This document shows, piece after piece, positions 13,981-15,527 of a stretch of 15,527 bases of DNA. The DNA comes from JAJUFS01 sp964599565 (GTDB lineage: Bacteria > Pseudomonadota > Gammaproteobacteria > Natronospirales > JAJUFS01). Under the pieces are notes generated by a model, which was given only the letters and a program-made list of their open reading frames with translations, did no database searches and was not told where the DNA came from. A program made the translations under genes and the position numbers. The stretch's first letter is position 1. Each line of letters begins with the position of its first letter. The DNA is taken from contig CAZRFE010000056.1 of NCBI GenBank assembly GCA_964599565.1, forward strand, positions 1-15,527. Direction: 5' to 3'.

Positions 13981-14057
13981 CATCGCCATTGTTTGCCGCA
14001 TTCGCTTCGTCGCTCCCTTTGTTATCGTTCGCGCATCACACAGACCGGGAGATGACG

Positions 14058-15434
14058 ATGAGCCTCGAAAGCATCAATCCCGCCAACGGCGAACGCATCC
14101 AGGCATTCGAGTCCATGTCCGTGCGCGCGATCGACGATGCGATCGGCATGGCCGCGGACGCGCAGCGCGCATGGTCCGCGCGACCGGTTGCGGAGCGCGC
14201 GAAGCTCATGGTGCGTGCCGGTGCGGTGCTGCGCGAGCGCCGCGACGAACTCGCCGCGATCATCACGCGCGAGATGGGCAAGCTCGTGAAGGAGGCGCGC
14301 GCGGAAGTCGAGAAGTGCGCGCTCGCCTGCGATTACTACGCGGAAAACGGCGAGCGTTTTCTCGCGGACGAAATGGTCGAGACGGATGCGGGAAAATCCT
14401 TCATCGCCTGCCAGCCGCTCGGCATCGTGCTCGCCGTCATGCCGTGGAATTACCCGTTCTGGCAGGTGTTCCGTTTCGCCGCACCCGCGCTGGTCGCCGG
14501 CAACGGCGGACTGCTCAAGCATGCATCCAACGTGCAGGGCTGCGCGCTCGCGATCGAGGACGTGTTCCGCGCGGCCGGATTTCCCGAAGGACTTTTCCGC
14601 AGCCTGCAGATCGGCTCGGAGCAGGTCGAGCACGTGCTCAAGGATGCGCGCGTGCGCGCAGCGACGCTCACGGGCTCCGAACCCGCGGGTCGCTCCGTTG
14701 CATCCATCGCCGGCAAGGCGCTGAAGAAGACCGTGCTCGAGCTCGGCGGCTCGGATCCCTTCGTCGTGCTCGACGACGCGGATCTCGACGCCGCCGCGGG
14801 GTGGGGCGTGAAGGCGCGTTACCAGAACGCGGGACAAAGCTGCATCGCCGCCAAGCGTTTCATTCTCGTTGACCGCATCGCGGATGATTTCCTTGAACGC
14901 TTCCGCGCGCGCGTCGCGAAGCTTCGCCCCGGCGATCCTGCCGTTGACGGCACCACGCTCGCGCCGATGGCAAGCGCGCGTTTGCGCGACGATCTGCACG
15001 AACAGGTGCAGGACGCGCTCGACAAGGGCGCGCGCGCAATCCTCGGCTGCAGGCCGCTGAACGACGGCGAACTCGCGGGCGGCGCGTACTACGCGGCATC
15101 GATACTCGGCGGCGTGACGGAGAACATGCGTGCATGGCGTGAAGAGCTGTTCGGGCCTGTCGCCATCGTCATCCGCGTGAAGGATGAAGCCGACGCATTG
15201 CGCGTCGCGAACGACGTGCCGTTCGGTCTCGGCGGTTCGGTATGGACGCGCGATGCCGCGCGCGGCGAGCGTTTCGCGCGACAGCTTGAATGCGGCTCGG
15301 CGTTCGTGAACGGCATGGTGAAATCCGATCCGCGCCTGCCGTTCGGCGGCATCAAGTCGTCAGGCTACGGACGCGAGCTCTCGCGTCATGGCATGCACGA
15401 ATTCGTGAACATCAAGACGGTGTGGATGGCGTAG
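14058..15434 (+). CDS. sad: succinate-semialdehyde dehydrogenase (Sad/GabD-like aldehyde dehydrogenase)
   Basis: NAD(P)-dependent aldehyde dehydrogenase of 458 residues, probably oxidising succinate semialdehyde to succinate at the end of GABA or putrescine breakdown. The closest protein I know is E. coli Sad/YneI (462 residues). Shared features are SINPANGERI near the start, MPWNYPFWQVFRFAAPALVAGN (128-149; N131), LLKHASNVQGCA (152-163), TLTGSEPAGRS (203-213), ELGGSDPFVVL (228-238; general base E228), YQNAGQSCIAAKRFI (255-269; nucleophile C262), REELFGPVA (361-369), ECGSAFVNGM (411-420) and PFGGIKSSGYGREL (428-441). ATG at 14058 is chosen over the ATG at 14052 because GGGAG ends six bases before it. 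The substrate is inferred from family resemblance; related short aldehydes are possible. No transaminase or transporter for GABA is visible next to it. Confidence 0.88.
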   Translation: MSLESINPANGERIQAFESMSVRAIDDAIGMAADAQRAWSARPVAERAKLMVRAGAVLRERRDELAAIITREMGKLVKEARAEVEKCALACDYYAENGERFLADEMVETDAGKSFIACQPLGIVLAVMPWNYPFWQVFRFAAPALVAGNGGLLKHASNVQGCALAIEDVFRAAGFPEGLFRSLQIGSEQVEHVLKDARVRAATLTGSEPAGRSVASIAGKALKKTVLELGGSDPFVVLDDADLDAAAGWGVKARYQNAGQSCIAAKRFILVDRIADDFLERFRARVAKLRPGDPAVDGTTLAPMASARLRDDLHEQVQDALDKGARAILGCRPLNDGELAGGAYYAASILGGVTENMRAWREELFGPVAIVIRVKDEADALRVANDVPFGLGGSVWTRDAARGERFARQLECGSAFVNGMVKSDPRLPFGGIKSSGYGRELSRHGMHEFVNIKTVWMA

Positions 15435-15505
15435 AGCAATACGCGATGTAAAGACAACAGGATGGAGTTCGCCGCTGCACGCGGCATCAACACAGGGAGA
15501 AGTGT

Positions 15506-15527
15506 ATGAAAGCGAAAGCGGCGTTTC
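15506..15527 (+). CDS. start of an unidentified gene, cut by the window edge
   Basis: An ATG at 15506 with GGGAGA five bases upstream opens MKAKAAF before the window ends. The spacing from the dehydrogenase stop (71 bp) and the good ribosome site make a real gene start likely. A Zn-dependent alcohol dehydrogenase often starts in a similar way, but seven residues are far too few to name it. Confidence 0.4.

Larger units (their letters stand above)
13715..14057. other. intergenic region between divergent NDUFA9-like and aldehyde dehydrogenase genes
   Basis: No protein gene is supported in these 343 bp. The left part must carry the NDUFA9-like promoter; on the minus strand TTGGAC followed 18 bp later by TCATAT is the best but weak candidate. 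The middle holds a large inverted repeat (13859-13919), a small CGTCA/TGACG hairpin (13927-13939) and a strong plus-strand terminator (13945-13980). The right part (13982-14057) is the only space left for a promoter of the dehydrogenase downstream of that terminator; I see no convincing -10/-35 pair there. The GGGAG before the dehydrogenase start is at 14047-14051. Confidence 0.8.

Noticed and set aside
13403..14872. A 489-codon plus-strand open frame spanning the intergenic region into the aldehyde dehydrogenase
   Set aside because: It is antisense to the NDUFA9-like gene, passes through the strong terminator and is out of frame with the dehydrogenase; composition is shadow-like.
15464..15485. 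GCCGC/GCGGC inverted repeat after the aldehyde dehydrogenase
   Set aside because: Five base pairs with no following T run; too weak to call a terminator in G+C-rich DNA.

Overview
This is a G+C-rich stretch of chromosome, almost certainly from a gammaproteobacterium. It carries the macromolecular-synthesis genes rpsU, dnaG and rpoD, divergent from tsaD. Nearby are folB, uppP and cca, which are the neighbours of that cluster in Escherichia coli (cca-uppP-folB-plsY-tsaD / rpsU-dnaG-rpoD). A pteridine reductase, a MidA-type methyltransferase, an NDUFA9-like protein and a poly-glycine lipoprotein suggest a Xanthomonadales/Steroidobacterales/Woeseia-like lineage, but that placement is from memory and was not tested. 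A 100-N gap flanked by an exact 55-bp duplication shows that this is a scaffolded draft, probably from a short-read or metagenome assembly.

Layout: (1) 1-4295, minus strand: rpsU, a GatB/YqeY protein, dnaG and rpoD (truncated by the window edge), with a hairpin after rpsU and a likely separate promoter for rpoD. (2) 4413-7725, plus strand: tsaD, folB, folK and a secreted S41 peptidase lipoprotein, tightly packed; folB-folK and folK-peptidase overlap. A bidirectional terminator follows. (3) 7781-8512, minus: pteridine reductase. (4) 8605-10599, plus: MidA-family methyltransferase and uppP, divergent from the reductase, ending at a hairpin. (5) 10674-10883: assembly gap with duplicated flanks. 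(6) 10846-13714, minus: NDUFA9-like protein, cca and a small outer-membrane beta-barrel protein. (7) 13715-14057: intergenic region with a large inverted repeat and a strong plus-strand terminator that no recognisable gene explains. (8) 14058-15434: succinate-semialdehyde dehydrogenase of the Sad type, followed by the first codons of another gene at the right edge.

Functionally the window joins replication and transcription initiation (dnaG, rpoD), translation and tRNA maturation (rpsU, tsaD, cca), folate/pterin synthesis (folB, folK, pteridine reductase), cell-wall lipid carrier recycling (uppP), two homologues of mitochondrial complex I accessory proteins (MidA, NDUFA9-like) and aldehyde catabolism.

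Most of the window is well-known housekeeping sequence. I see no CRISPR array, prophage, transposon, toxin-antitoxin pair or defence island, and I do not claim a new system. The best candidates for something undescribed are the orphan structured region at 13859-13980 and the S41 lipoprotein coupled to the folate genes.
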